A stretch of 36,422 bases of DNA from Clostridium lacusfryxellense (GTDB lineage: Bacteria > Bacillota > Clostridia > Clostridiales > Clostridiaceae), in contig NZ_JAHLEB010000052.1 in NCBI RefSeq assembly GCF_018861735.1, positions 1 through 36,422 on the forward strand, written 5' to 3'. Within the stretch, counting starts at the first letter, position 1, and each line of letters opens with the position of its first letter. Shown here in pieces: positions 7,737 through 16,053 of this stretch. The notes under the pieces were generated by a model. It made no database searches and was not told the origin of the DNA. It worked only from the letters and a program-made list of their open reading frames with translations. A program made the translations under genes and the position numbers.

Positions 7737-8981
7737 TTATCTAAATCTTCTAGCTGACATATAATCACTTCTTGTTAATTGTGATATTTTAACTACATCC
7801 CCTGTTTTTGGGGCATGTATGTATGCATTATTCCCTACATAAATACCAACGTGATGTGGAGTTCCTGTCCCAAAGAAAACTAAGTCCCCTGGTTGCAAAT
7901 TCTGTCTTGATACATATTGTCCCTGAGTTATTTGTACATAAGTGGTCCTGCCCATACTTACACCAAAATGTGCAAACACGTATTTTGTAAAACCTGAACA
8001 ATCAAATGTATTAGGTCCATTTGCAGCCCACTGATACGGTGTTCCCAGGAATGTTTTGGCATACGCTATTAATTCATTTGAACTAGCTGATGAAGAAGCT
8101 TTTGGTTGGCTTACTTGTGGTTCTGATTTAGCCGGTGCTTCACTTTTCACATTATTACTTAAATTACCTCTTGATGCAGTAACTTGTTGAGTTCTATTAG
8201 TAGCTATAGCCAAATCATTTTTGCTATTTTGTTCTGCCGCCACTTTTTCTTGTTCTGCTTCTTTTTTATCTTGTTCTGCTTCATTATTTATCTCATTTGT
8301 AGTACTTCCTAATAATGCTTGAGTTTGTGCTATTTCATTTTTATGCAATTCTTGTTGTTTATTAGCTTCTACAATTAGAATATGTTGTTCATTTTTCTTA
8401 GCACTAAGCTTGTCCAGCTTACTTTCATTATCAGTTTTTAATGCCAAAACTTTAGTTTTACTATCATTTAGTAATTTTTTTCTATCCTCAATATCTTTTT
8501 TCTTTTCATTTAATTCCTTAATAATTTTGTTATCGTATTCTACAATACTTTTAACATTTTCTACTCTAGATATAAGGTCTTCTACTCCTTTTGAATTGAG
8601 TAATATTTCTACATAGCTGTCTGCACCGTTCATATACATTGCTCTCATTCTTTCATTAAATAAGGATTCCTCACCCTTTATTTTGTTCTGAGCAACCACT
8701 ATGTCTTTGGTAGTTTGATCTATCTTTTTTTGAGTACTAATTATCTCTTTTTTTGCATTATCAATACTATAGTACATATTTTCAATATCAGAATCTAACA
8801 TTTCAATAGATATCGACAATTTTTCAGAATTCTTCTGTATAATATTATATGAAGCTTGTTGCTGGTGAAGTTGTTTCTTTTGATTATCCAGCTTTTGCGT
8901 AAGTGTTTCTGCAAAAATTGGTCTACTTACCGACATAACTAATCCAATAGCTATAAGTAAAGGTAATATTCTTTTTCTCAT
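7737..8981 (-). CDS. Secreted coiled-coil NlpC/P60 peptidoglycan endopeptidase
   Basis: A 414-aa cell-wall hydrolase expected to cut peptide bonds in peptidoglycan stems outside the cell. A signal peptide (MRKRILPLLIAIGLVMSV, cleavage near IFA-ET) precedes a long coiled coil (about residues 30-250) of the PcsB/CwlO type. A low-complexity Ser/Ala/Pro linker follows, then the C-terminal NlpC/P60 domain with Cys328 in FDCSGF, His377 in HHVGIYVG and His389 in YIHAP. The start is set at ATG 8981, behind GGAAGG and directly before the signal peptide; the longer frame would add 16 residues and bury it. Coiled-coil NlpC/P60 enzymes are often controlled by FtsEX, but no ftsEX lies in the window. Confidence 0.9.
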   Translation of the reverse strand: MRKRILPLLIAIGLVMSVSRPIFAETLTQKLDNQKKQLHQQQASYNIIQKNSEKLSISIEMLDSDIENMYYSIDNAKKEIISTQKKIDQTTKDIVVAQNKIKGEESLFNERMRAMYMNGADSYVEILLNSKGVEDLISRVENVKSIVEYDNKIIKELNEKKKDIEDRKKLLNDSKTKVLALKTDNESKLDKLSAKKNEQHILIVEANKQQELHKNEIAQTQALLGSTTNEINNEAEQDKKEAEQEKVAAEQNSKNDLAIATNRTQQVTASRGNLSNNVKSEAPAKSEPQVSQPKASSSASSNELIAYAKTFLGTPYQWAANGPNTFDCSGFTKYVFAHFGVSMGRTTYVQITQGQYVSRQNLQPGDLVFFGTGTPHHVGIYVGNNAYIHAPKTGDVVKISQLTRSDYMSARRFR

Positions 8982-9228
8982 TGTCCTTCCCCCCACATCA
9001 AATATTGTAAAATCATCATGAATTACCATAATATTATTTACTACAATATTATATCACTATATTAGGACAAATCCTAACAAATAAATTTTCCAATTATGTC
9101 CATTATAAAGCTTTAGTCTGAATTAACTCTTATAATAGTCCCACTTAATCTGTTTTATTAATTATTATTCAATTTTTCTATAATTACATAATTACAAAAC
9201 ACAAAACTCTCTCTTTATTTAAATAAAG

Positions 9229-9275
9229 AAAAAAACTCCCAACAGCTTTTACTATAAATAGGAAACAGCTTTGGG
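9229..9275 (-). terminator. Probable terminator overlapping the end of the kinase gene
   Basis: On the minus strand CCCAA...GCT pairs with AGC...TTGGG as an interrupted stem, and a run of seven T residues follows (9229-9235). The left arm includes the last codons of the kinase gene. The rest of 8982-9228 is AT-rich; a palindromic CTTTATTTAAATAAAG lies at about 9212-9227. Confidence 0.55.
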
Positions 9276-10271
9276 CCTCGCTATTTCAGTGCCATCTAAA
9301 TTATGGATTGCTATGCTTTCTTTTTTATTCCAACGCAAAATATAAATACAAGCTAAAACCGCAACTATAAAACATGAAAATCCTTTAACAGTCTTTTTAT
9401 ATTTACTTTCACTTGAAATTACAGATTTTTCTTTTTCTATAATGACATCTTTGACCTTATTAGAATTACATATATCCACTATTTTTTCGTATTTATCTTT
9501 TTTTAACACTTCTGAAATTTGTTTTTTTAAAACACTAACAGAAACATATCTATCCTTGATGTCTATTTTAACACATTTCTGTATTATTTTTTTAAATTTG
9601 CTATTGATATAATTCTCATAATTCTCATCCAAGAGAGGTTCTATACCGGTAAATGGCGGTCTGCCTTTAATCAAAAAATATACTAACATCCCAATGCCAT
9701 AAATATCAGTTTGTACACATGATTTTCCTGAACCATATTGCTCCGGAGCCGCATAGCCATTAGAACATGCACATACTGTATCTTTCACCGAATCACTTTT
9801 ATAAATTTTAGAAATACCAAAATCAATCAAAACAATCTTACCACTAGTAGTTATCATTATATTAGATGGTTTAATGTCTCTATATATGATAGCAGGATTT
9901 TGATTATGCAAATAACCTACTATATCACATAAATCTGATGTAATCCTACAAATTTTTTCTGTTTTCATTCTACCGTTTGTTTCAACATACTCTTTTAGTG
10001 TTTGCCCATCTACATAGTCTTGGACCATGTACACATTATTACTAACATAAAATACATCTACTATTCTACGAATACCCGGGTGACTTAAGCCTTTTAGAAT
10101 ATTCGCTTCTGCTAAAACATCTATATTTTTTCTTTCTTTTATAACTTCTTTTATTGCCCAAAAATTTCCAAGTATTGTGTTTTCGCATAAATAAACTGTG
10201 CCCATTCCACCCCTACCTAAAATTTTAATTACCTCATATTTTTCATTTAATATATCTCCACTTTTTAGCAT
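9252..10271 (-). CDS. Membrane-anchored Hanks-type Ser/Thr protein kinase without PASTA repeats
   Basis: A 339-aa eukaryotic-like protein kinase. The glycine loop is GRGGMGTVY (19-27), the ATP lysine is Lys41 in WAIKE, the catalytic loop is YRDIKPSN with Asp132 and Asn137, the metal-binding DFG is at 150-152, and the activation segment ends AAPEQYGSGK. All catalytic residues are present; Tyr replaces His in the HRD motif, as is common in clostridial kinases. One membrane helix (about 297-312) is followed by only about 27 outside residues, so there are no PASTA repeats and the signal is unknown. GAGGTGA precedes the ATG. No partner phosphatase gene is adjacent. It is divergent from the cwlJ-gerQ operon. 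Confidence 0.88.
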   Translation of the reverse strand: MLKSGDILNEKYEVIKILGRGGMGTVYLCENTILGNFWAIKEVIKERKNIDVLAEANILKGLSHPGIRRIVDVFYVSNNVYMVQDYVDGQTLKEYVETNGRMKTEKICRITSDLCDIVGYLHNQNPAIIYRDIKPSNIMITTSGKIVLIDFGISKIYKSDSVKDTVCACSNGYAAPEQYGSGKSCVQTDIYGIGMLVYFLIKGRPPFTGIEPLLDENYENYINSKFKKIIQKCVKIDIKDRYVSVSVLKKQISEVLKKDKYEKIVDICNSNKVKDVIIEKEKSVISSESKYKKTVKGFSCFIVAVLACIYILRWNKKESIAIHNLDGTEIARPKAVSYL

Positions 10272-10675
10272 AATTCACCTCTTGTATAAATGTTTCATAA
10301 CGTATTTATTAAAATAAATATCTACATCTCTTTGTTTACAATTTATATTTTTATCTATCTATATCCAATTAAAGGATTAATTTCATTTATTGTCATACAT
10401 TCTAAAATAACAATATATACATATATTAGATATGTAATATTAAATATACTATATATTTACGAGTAAAATATTTTTGCTGCTCTTGTTTAACTCCAAAATA
10501 ATTTCTCAACAAATAAAACTGCGTATACAAGCTAATTGTAACAAACTTTCAATGGATTTACCAGTAATTTATATTAATATTATGAAGGATATTACAATTT
10601 TATTTTTATATTTTAAGTACCATTATTATTATCCTGAATATATTAATACTGTAAAGCAAATTGAGGAGATGACTA
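10272..10675. other. AT-rich divergent intergenic region between the kinase and cwlJ
   Basis: This 404-nt stretch must hold the promoters of the kinase and of the spore operon. A sequence CATACAT at about 10394-10400 resembles a sigma-E -10 box, but it is 280 nt from the cwlJ start and lacks a clear -35. An open frame covering 10474-10695 has no ribosome binding site and an unlikely composition, so I do not call it a gene. Confidence 0.3.
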
Positions 10676-11122
10676 ATGATGGCCTACAGTGCTAGAGAAT
10701 TATTAGCTAGAATAATTAAATGCGAAGCTGGTGGGGAAGGTGAAAACGGAATGAAGGCAGTTGCCTCTGTAATTATGAATAGGGTTAACGTAGCTGCTGG
10801 TGAATATCTTAGGACCGGTGAAGGTGATTTAAGAAAGGTAATATTTCAGGTAGGGCAATTTGATTGTGTAGCTTCAGCTCTTGGTGGTCTACCCAACCCA
10901 CAAACAATTTATGCCAGTCCACCAGAGCAAATACATTATGATATTGCTGACTGGGCATTAGCTGGCAATAGGTTATATACAACCGGCGAATCTCTATGGT
11001 ATTTTAATCCATTCCTTCCTGGATGTCCATTTGAATTTCCTTTCAATGGTAGCGGTACTTTTCAAGTGGAAGTAACAAGGCATTGTTTTTACAATCCCAC
11101 AGCAAAATATTTTACAACTTAA
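10676..11122 (+). CDS. cwlJ: Spore cortex-lytic cell wall hydrolase, CwlJ/SleB type
   Basis: A 148-aa protein consisting of one SleB/CwlJ hydrolase domain with no signal peptide or LysM/PG-binding domain, which matches CwlJ and not SleB. The motif KCEAGGEGENGMKAVASVI (15-33) carries the catalytic glutamate (Glu17 or Glu21 by family alignment) and is followed by MNRV and the FDCV block. CwlJ is made in the mother cell, sits in the coat and degrades cortex during germination. GAGGAG (10663-10668) precedes two adjacent ATGs, 10676 and 10679. The next gene encodes GerQ, which in Bacillus subtilis is needed to place CwlJ in the coat, so the pairing supports the assignment. Confidence 0.9.
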   Translation: MMAYSARELLARIIKCEAGGEGENGMKAVASVIMNRVNVAAGEYLRTGEGDLRKVIFQVGQFDCVASALGGLPNPQTIYASPPEQIHYDIADWALAGNRLYTTGESLWYFNPFLPGCPFEFPFNGSGTFQVEVTRHCFYNPTAKYFTT

Positions 11123-11168
11123 CTAAATACTTTAAATCATTTAATATAATTTTTAAGGGAGGCTTTTT

Positions 11169-11573
11169 ATGTTTATATCACCACCTAATAATTTCAATCA
11201 ATCCTCAACCACGCCTATGCCAAAATTCGGTATGTACGATGATACAAGACAAACGCCTATGTCCGGCTCAACCACTAGTACCGCTGGAACAACTACCGGA
11301 AGCCAAGATTATGTACTCGCACCTGGATCACCCATAGTAAACAATCCGCTCTATACTCAAGGTTGGTTACAAGGTCGTATAGGTAAATATATTAAAATAG
11401 AATTTTTAATTGGTACTGGTATGTGGATTGATCGCGAAGGCATTTTACAAGAAGTAGGAATTAGTTATGTTGTCCTTAAAGAAACTGGTACAAATGATAT
11501 GCTAATGTGCGATATATATTCAATTAAGTTTGTAAGAGTATTTGATAATCAAACTCTTAAATGTACGCCATAA
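11169..11573 (+). CDS. gerQ: Spore coat protein GerQ
   Basis: A 134-aa protein. The first 50 or so residues are low-complexity (Ser/Thr/Pro/Gln-rich, with Met-Pro repeats). Residues about 60-134 form the conserved GerQ domain, including IGKYIKIEFLIGTGMW, EGILQEVGISYVVLKE and the ending IYSIKFVRVF. GerQ is a coat protein crosslinked by transglutaminase and required for CwlJ localisation in Bacillus. GGGAGG precedes the ATG, 47 nt after the cwlJ stop, so the two are almost certainly one operon, expected to be mother-cell specific. Confidence 0.88.
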   Translation: MFISPPNNFNQSSTTPMPKFGMYDDTRQTPMSGSTTSTAGTTTGSQDYVLAPGSPIVNNPLYTQGWLQGRIGKYIKIEFLIGTGMWIDREGILQEVGISYVVLKETGTNDMLMCDIYSIKFVRVFDNQTLKCTP

Positions 11574-11587
11574 CATAAATATTCTCC

Positions 11588-11672
11588 TGAGATAGTTGCA
11601 ATATGAGTTCCAAACGTGAAATTTTATTAAGGAATTCTAATGTTTCTTCACTTCGTATTGCAACTTACTTCA
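11588..11672. repeat. Long imperfect inverted repeat downstream of gerQ
   Basis: AGTTGCAATA (11594-11603) pairs with TATTGCAACT (11656-11665). The stem extends outward through CTGA/TCAG and inward through GTGAA/TTCAC. There is no T-run, so it is not a classic terminator. It could be a 3'-end stabiliser of the gerQ transcript, a small RNA-like fold or a remnant of a small mobile element. Confidence 0.55.
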
Positions 11673-11711
11673 GTAGAAAATAATACATGTTAATATAGGT
11701 TATAAACAGAA

Positions 11712-11755
11712 GGGTATGTCTCAAAATGATTGGAAGATCATTTTGAGACATACCC
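11712..11755. repeat. Perfect 19-bp inverted repeat between convergent gerQ and cyclophilin genes
   Basis: The arm GGGTATGTCTCAAAATGAT (11712-11730) is followed by a 6-nt loop and its exact complement (11737-11755). It lies 9 nt beyond the stop codon of the minus-strand cyclophilin gene. A bidirectional terminator is the simplest reading, although T-runs are poor on both sides. Confidence 0.7.
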
Positions 11756-11764
11756 ACTCTTGTT

Positions 11765-12460
11765 CTATTTCATCTTTTCTACTTCACCATACTTTACTCC
11801 AAACGTGTCTACAGTAACTTTTTTCATCTTTTGATCCTTTATAGGTTTGTCGCTACCATCTTTTTCTACAGCTACTATTTTATCTACCGTTTCTAGTCCC
11901 TGCGTAACCTTACCAAAAGAAGCATAATCGCCATCTAAGCTAGTAGTTTTTTTCACCATTATGAAAAATTGTGAACCACCTGAATCTAAATCAGCACTTC
12001 TAGCCATGGAGATAACTCCTCTATCATGTAATAAATCATTTTTAAAACCATTATTACTAAACTCACCACTTATTTCATAACCAGGTCCGCCCGTGCCTGT
12101 TCCTTCTGGGTCGCCACCTTGTATCATAAAGTCTGTAATTACCCTATGAAAAATTAATCCATCATAAAATTTGCTCTGAACTAAAGATACAAAATTTCTA
12201 ACAGTATTAGGTGCAATTTCTGGATATAATTCTATTTTTATAATAGAGGCATCTTCCATTTGAATAGTAACTATTGGATTTTTATCATTAGCTCCTTTTT
12301 CTGTTGGTTTTTTAACTACTGGAGCCGGTGTTACCTCCTGCTCTACTTTAGGAGTACTATCAGCCTTCTCTTTATCCTTTGTAGCGCATCCTCCTGCAAA
12401 AACAACGAAAATCAGTGTTAATAAAAGTATTGTTTTTTTTAAAAATTTCATCCTCTTCAT
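11765..12460 (-). CDS. Cyclophilin-type peptidyl-prolyl isomerase lipoprotein
   Basis: A 231-aa extracytoplasmic folding factor. The signal peptide ends in VFAGGC, with Cys25 as the lipid-anchored residue, followed by a Lys/Glu/Pro/Thr linker. The cyclophilin domain (about 60-228) includes NTVRNFVSLVQSKFYDGLIF, FHRVITDFMIQGGDPEGTGT and RGVISMARS, with the catalytic arginine in FHRV and the QGGD block, so it should be active on X-Pro bonds of exported proteins. AAAGGAGAG precedes the first ATG; a second ATG three codons later is possible. It is the downstream neighbour of manA, 47 nt away on the same strand. Confidence 0.93.
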   Translation of the reverse strand: MKRMKFLKKTILLLTLIFVVFAGGCATKDKEKADSTPKVEQEVTPAPVVKKPTEKGANDKNPIVTIQMEDASIIKIELYPEIAPNTVRNFVSLVQSKFYDGLIFHRVITDFMIQGGDPEGTGTGGPGYEISGEFSNNGFKNDLLHDRGVISMARSADLDSGGSQFFIMVKKTTSLDGDYASFGKVTQGLETVDKIVAVEKDGSDKPIKDQKMKKVTVDTFGVKYGEVEKMK

Positions 12461-12507
12461 TTATAAACTCTCCTTTACATCTCACTTAGCATTAATGCTC
12501 ATCAATA

Positions 12508-13338
12508 CTATATACTTGTTTTAATCAATTCCATATCACCTTCAATGGTGTACTCTATTCCTTTTGATATGTAAATTGTTTCTTCTTCCTTTAACTCTAT
12601 TTGCCCATTATTTGCTTTTAATATTCCTTCACCACATATTACAGTATAACTATGAAAATCTTCATTAACCTTGTCCATATAATTATTGTGGACAATAATT
12701 TTTTCAACATTAAAATAAGGAGTCTCTAATTTACTAAAGTTATCTATTTTCCCACCTTTATTTTCACCTTCATAATCTATAACATCCAAGGACTTTTCTA
12801 TATGTATTTCGCGGCCACGTCCCCAATCATGAAGTCTATATGTAATATTACTGTTTTGCTGTACTTCAATAAGCTTTACCCCAGCTTCTATAGCATGTAC
12901 TGTGCCCGCTGGTATGTAAATGAAATCTCCACTTTTAATTTTAATTCGTTCTAAATAGTCTTCTAGTTTTCCTTCTTTTATAATATTTCTTAGTTTTTCT
13001 TTATTTAAGCCTTTCTTTATTCCCGATACTAAAGTAGCCCCTTCTTCTGCCTCTAATATATACCAGCATTCTGTCTTGCCATTAGCATTTTCAACTCTTT
13101 TAGCATATTCATCATTTGGATGTACTTGTACTGATAAAGTATCCTCTGCTCGTATAATTTTATTTAGTATAGGAAAATCACTACCACACCCTAATATTTC
13201 AGATAGTTTTTGACCTTCGTAAATCCCCTCTTGAACCGTACAATTTCCTTCTTCATGACACGCAAGCACCCATTTTTCCCATCCCCAAATTTTCTCACTT
13301 AAGTATGGCTTTAATTTTAAAATTAATTCTTTAGACAT
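12508..13338 (-). CDS. manA: Class I mannose-6-phosphate isomerase
   Basis: This enzyme interconverts mannose 6-phosphate and fructose 6-phosphate in the cytoplasm. It has 276 aa, slightly shorter than the usual 300-315. Zinc ligands are visible as Gln71 and His73 in QVHPND, Glu90 in KTECWY and His148 in AGTVHAIEAG. The loop YRLHDWGR carries the catalytic arginine. A strong AGGAGGCG precedes the ATG. It follows a small membrane-anchored gene by 11 nt, so the two are probably co-transcribed. No other mannose gene is adjacent. Confidence 0.92.
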   Translation of the reverse strand: MSKELILKLKPYLSEKIWGWEKWVLACHEEGNCTVQEGIYEGQKLSEILGCGSDFPILNKIIRAEDTLSVQVHPNDEYAKRVENANGKTECWYILEAEEGATLVSGIKKGLNKEKLRNIIKEGKLEDYLERIKIKSGDFIYIPAGTVHAIEAGVKLIEVQQNSNITYRLHDWGRGREIHIEKSLDVIDYEGENKGGKIDNFSKLETPYFNVEKIIVHNNYMDKVNEDFHSYTVICGEGILKANNGQIELKEEETIYISKGIEYTIEGDMELIKTSI

Positions 13339-13349
13339 TACAACGCCTC

Positions 13350-13850
13350 CTATATCTTAATTGTTTTTTTCATCTTTAATATAATAGATTTTGCCTCTTC
13401 GCTATTACTGCTTGGCCCACAAATCGTATACTCACCATTATATTTAATATCTATTTTATCTAGTTTTATAATTATATCATTAAAGTTCTTTGACGTATTA
13501 AGAGTACCATTTACCTCATACTGCCCGGTTTTAGTATTTTTACTTTCTATAAAAGCACTATAACCAACCGTTTTAAAAATATTGTTTTTTGCCCATATTC
13601 TCTTCAAAATAACATTTTCTTTAACACCATCTACTTCTATACTGCCAGTAAATACATAATTTAATGATAATTTCTTTTTTAATTCTCCCACAAGTTTAAT
13701 TTCAGTTGATTTTCCAAATTCATTATTCTGTGCATACATATATCCACTGTAGTTTCTCTCAATACTTACAGGTCTAAAATATATTACCGATATTAAAATC
13801 ATACCAATAATTCCAATTACTATTGATGCCTTCAAAGATTCTTTATCCAT
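13350..13850 (-). CDS. Membrane-anchored protein of unknown function
   Basis: A 166-aa protein starting MDKESLKASIVIGIIG. One membrane helix (about residues 8-25) is followed by a likely outside, beta-rich domain without recognisable motif and with no cysteines except one in ICGPSS near the end. ATG 13850 is chosen since GAGGTG (13857-13862) lies 6 nt upstream; the ATG at 13856 is too close. It is probably translated from the same mRNA as manA. I do not recognise a family. Confidence 0.65.
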   Translation of the reverse strand: MDKESLKASIVIGIIGMILISVIYFRPVSIERNYSGYMYAQNNEFGKSTEIKLVGELKKKLSLNYVFTGSIEVDGVKENVILKRIWAKNNIFKTVGYSAFIESKNTKTGQYEVNGTLNTSKNFNDIIIKLDKIDIKYNGEYTICGPSSNSEEAKSIILKMKKTIKI

Positions 13851-13977
13851 ATTCATCACCTCAAATTTAAATTGTTATATTAGTCTCACCTTTAACTATA
13901 CATAACATTATAACCCAAATTATGTTATAGTGCATTAAAAAAATAAAGTAAGGCAATCAATAAGATTTCTCTTGTTT

Positions 13978-14030
13978 AACGACTTTGAAAGGCTAAGTAG
14001 TTATTACTTCTTTAGCCTTCCAAAGTCGTT
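13978..14030 (-). terminator. Long hairpin downstream of cysS
   Basis: AACGACTTTGAAAGGCTAA (13978-13996) pairs with TTAGCCTTCCAAAGTCGTT (about 14012-14030) with one small mismatch. The inner part AAGTA/TACTT can pair as well. It lies 42 nt beyond the cysS stop codon. No long T-run follows on either strand, so the terminator role is likely but not certain. Confidence 0.6.
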
Positions 14031-14071
14031 GTTTAATTGAATTTTATTGTTCAGTTACAATTATATAGATT

Positions 14072-15478
14072 TTACTTAGCTTTCCAAGTGGTTCCATCTT
14101 TAGTATCAAGCAATTCGATATTCATTGCTATAAATTCATTTCTTATCTCATCTGCTCTTGCCCAATTTTTACTTTCTCTTGCCTCTGCTCTTTCAATTAT
14201 AAGGCTGTTTATAAGTTCTTCATCTATATTAATATCTGCCTTTTCTATTGTCATAAGGTCTAATGAGAGTATTTTATCAAAATCTTCTATAAGTATAGAT
14301 TTTTCAGTACTATTAAGTTCAGTATCCTTTAGAACATCAAAAAGTACAGTGAAAGCATTAGCAATATTTAAATCATCACTTATATATGCTGAGAATTTTT
14401 CTTTATATGTCTCAATTTTATCAGCACGAATTACATCACTTTCGTTTTTAGATTTTAAAACTATAGCAATTCTTTCTTTAAGCTTTTTGTAACCACTCCT
14501 GGCATCATTTAAACTTTCAAAACTAAAAACTAACTGTTTTCTGTACTTAGATTGAAGGCAAAAATATCTATAATCAAGTGGACTATACCCTTCTTCTTCG
14601 AGTCTTGATATTGTTAAGAAATCTCCACTAGATTTCGACATCTTACCACTGTCTAATACTAAAAATTCTCCATGCATCCAATATTTTACCCATTTATGTC
14701 CAAGGACTCCTTCTGATTGGGCTACTTCGTTAGTGTGATGAATAGCAATATGGTCTATTCCACCACAATGAATATCTAAATATTCTCCAATATATTTAAT
14801 GGACATAGCAGAACACTCTAAATGCCAACCTGGAAACCCTCTTCCCCATGGTGACTCCCACTGCATAATTTGATTTGAAAACTTAGAATTAGTAAACCAT
14901 AATACAAAATCAAGTGGATTTTTCTTATTAGGATCTATTTCGATTCTACTCCCGGCTTCCAGCTCATCCATACTAATATTGGCAAGCTTTGCGTAATCTT
15001 CAAATTTATCAATTTCAAAATATACATTTCCATTAGAAACATAAGTGTATCCTTTTTCTTCAAGTTTTTTTATAAGATTTATCATATCAGGAATATGGTC
15101 TGTAGCCTTGCATACAATAGTTGGCCTTTTTATATTAAGTTTATTACAATCTTCAAAAAAAGCATCTTCATAAAACTTAGCAATTTCCCATACAGTTTTA
15201 TGTTCACGACTTGCACCTAATGCCATTTTATCTTGACCTTCATCTCCATCTGATTGAAGGTGCCCTACATCAGTAATATTCATAACATGTTTAACTTTAT
15301 AATTTGAATATTCTAATGACTTTTTAAGTACATCCTCAAAAATATATGTCCTTAAATTTCCTATATGCGCATAATTGTACACTGTAGGACCACATGTGTA
15401 CATGCCCACCTTACCTGCTTTATAAGGGACAAACTCATCCTTATTTCTAGTCATAGTATTATAAACATTAAAACTCAA
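14072..15478 (-). CDS. cysS: Cysteine--tRNA ligase
   Basis: This class I synthetase charges tRNA-Cys. It has 468 aa, the normal length. Cys29 in YTCGPTVYN is a zinc ligand. The HIGH motif is HIGN (38-41) and the KMSKS motif is GKMSKSSGDF (Lys279-Ser283). WHLECS and HHTNEVAQSE carry the other zinc ligands. The start is set at TTG 15478, because AAGGAG (about 15487-15492) is 8 nt upstream; the in-frame GTG at 15487 overlaps that site. A leader with an apparent terminator hairpin lies upstream, which suggests attenuation. The usual partner genes of clostridia (mrnC, thyX, rlmB) are not adjacent. Confidence 0.95.
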   Translation of the reverse strand: MSFNVYNTMTRNKDEFVPYKAGKVGMYTCGPTVYNYAHIGNLRTYIFEDVLKKSLEYSNYKVKHVMNITDVGHLQSDGDEGQDKMALGASREHKTVWEIAKFYEDAFFEDCNKLNIKRPTIVCKATDHIPDMINLIKKLEEKGYTYVSNGNVYFEIDKFEDYAKLANISMDELEAGSRIEIDPNKKNPLDFVLWFTNSKFSNQIMQWESPWGRGFPGWHLECSAMSIKYIGEYLDIHCGGIDHIAIHHTNEVAQSEGVLGHKWVKYWMHGEFLVLDSGKMSKSSGDFLTISRLEEEGYSPLDYRYFCLQSKYRKQLVFSFESLNDARSGYKKLKERIAIVLKSKNESDVIRADKIETYKEKFSAYISDDLNIANAFTVLFDVLKDTELNSTEKSILIEDFDKILSLDLMTIEKADINIDEELINSLIIERAEARESKNWARADEIRNEFIAMNIELLDTKDGTTWKAK

Positions 15479-15552
15479 TATTTTCACTCCTTCTTAAAAT
15501 AGTACAATATAATATAACTTTTTAAAACTGTTCATCACAATAGTCGATGCAA

Positions 15553-15582
15553 TATAAAAAGCTACAGACATGCTGCAGCTTT
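15553..15582 (-). promoter_or_regulatory. Terminator-like hairpin in the cysS leader, possible attenuator
   Basis: On the minus strand AAAGCTGCAG (15573-15582) pairs with CTGTAGCTTT (15558-15567) around a 5-nt loop and runs into TTTTTATA. It lies 75 nt before cysS, with no gene just upstream for it to end, since the 43-aa gene has its own terminator at 15796. A 9-codon frame, TTG at 15591 to TAG at 15562, with GGAG 11 nt upstream, contains a Cys codon within the hairpin. I did not find a T-box sequence. Confidence 0.45.
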
Positions 15583-15795
15583 AACCTTCAAAGTATAAAC
15601 AACTCCAGACTTTTAATAAATAATACAATATATAATTATACCGTATTTCATTCTATAGACATATATAAATTTTAACATAATATTAGGATAATGCAATAAA
15701 TTATTGTGATAATTTATTAAATGTTAGTAATTTATAACATTTTTATTTATTTTTTAATTTACCGTAAATTATAATAAAATAATTTCCTAAATAAT
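15583..15795 (-). other. AT-rich upstream region of cysS
   Basis: No gene is seen here. On the minus strand a perfect TATAAT lies in CGGTATAAT (about 15636-15641), and a TTGCAT...TAAAAT pair lies further up. Either could start a leader transcript that runs into the hairpin at 15553-15582. Confidence 0.3.
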
Positions 15796-15841
15796 AAAAA
15801 ACAGGAGCATATAAACAAAAGTTTATATGCTCCTGTTTTTT
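15796..15841 (-). terminator. Strong terminator after the 43-aa gene
   Basis: A perfect stem of about 20 bp (15796-15816 with 15821-15841, core CAGGAGCATATAAAC) has an AAAA loop and six T residues on the minus strand. It starts 2 nt after the stop codon of the small gene. Confidence 0.92.
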
Positions 15842-15842
15842 A

Positions 15843-15974
15843 TTATTTTCTATCAGCAGACTGTTTTTTATTTGTAGCATTTTTATTTTTTGCAGTTTCT
15901 CTTGTTATAGGAGTATCATAGTTACTTTTTACGAGTCTTGCATATTTATTATCTGGCTGACTATCTTTAGGCAT
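15843..15974 (-). CDS. Small basic hydrophilic protein (43 aa), unknown
   Basis: The frame encodes MPKDSQPDNKYARLVKSNYD and continues to a Lys/Asn-rich end (about 43 residues, rich in Lys, Asn, Asp, Ser and Thr; no hydrophobic segment, no cysteine). It has an excellent ribosome binding site, AAAGGAGATG, 5-8 nt before the ATG, and a strong terminator right after the stop, so it is very likely a real gene. The composition resembles small spore or nucleic-acid-associated proteins, but I recognise no family motif. It is monocistronic or the last gene of a unit with the PAP2 phosphatase gene 79 nt upstream. Confidence 0.7.
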   Translation of the reverse strand: MPKDSQPDNKYARLVKSNYDTPITRETAKNKNATNKKQSADRK

Positions 15975-16053
15975 ATAAACATCTCCTTTATATATATCGA
16001 TATTTATATGTTTTGCTAATTCTAAAAAAATATTCCTTAAGTTTAAATATAAT

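Noticed and set aside
10474-10695. 73-aa open frame upstream of cwlJ
   Set aside because: No ribosome binding site, very AT-driven composition, and it overlaps the true cwlJ start in another frame.
14037-14492. 151-aa plus-strand open frame
   Set aside because: It is the antisense shadow of cysS; its Ser/Leu/Ile/Phe-rich composition is what reverse-complemented Lys/Glu-rich coding gives.
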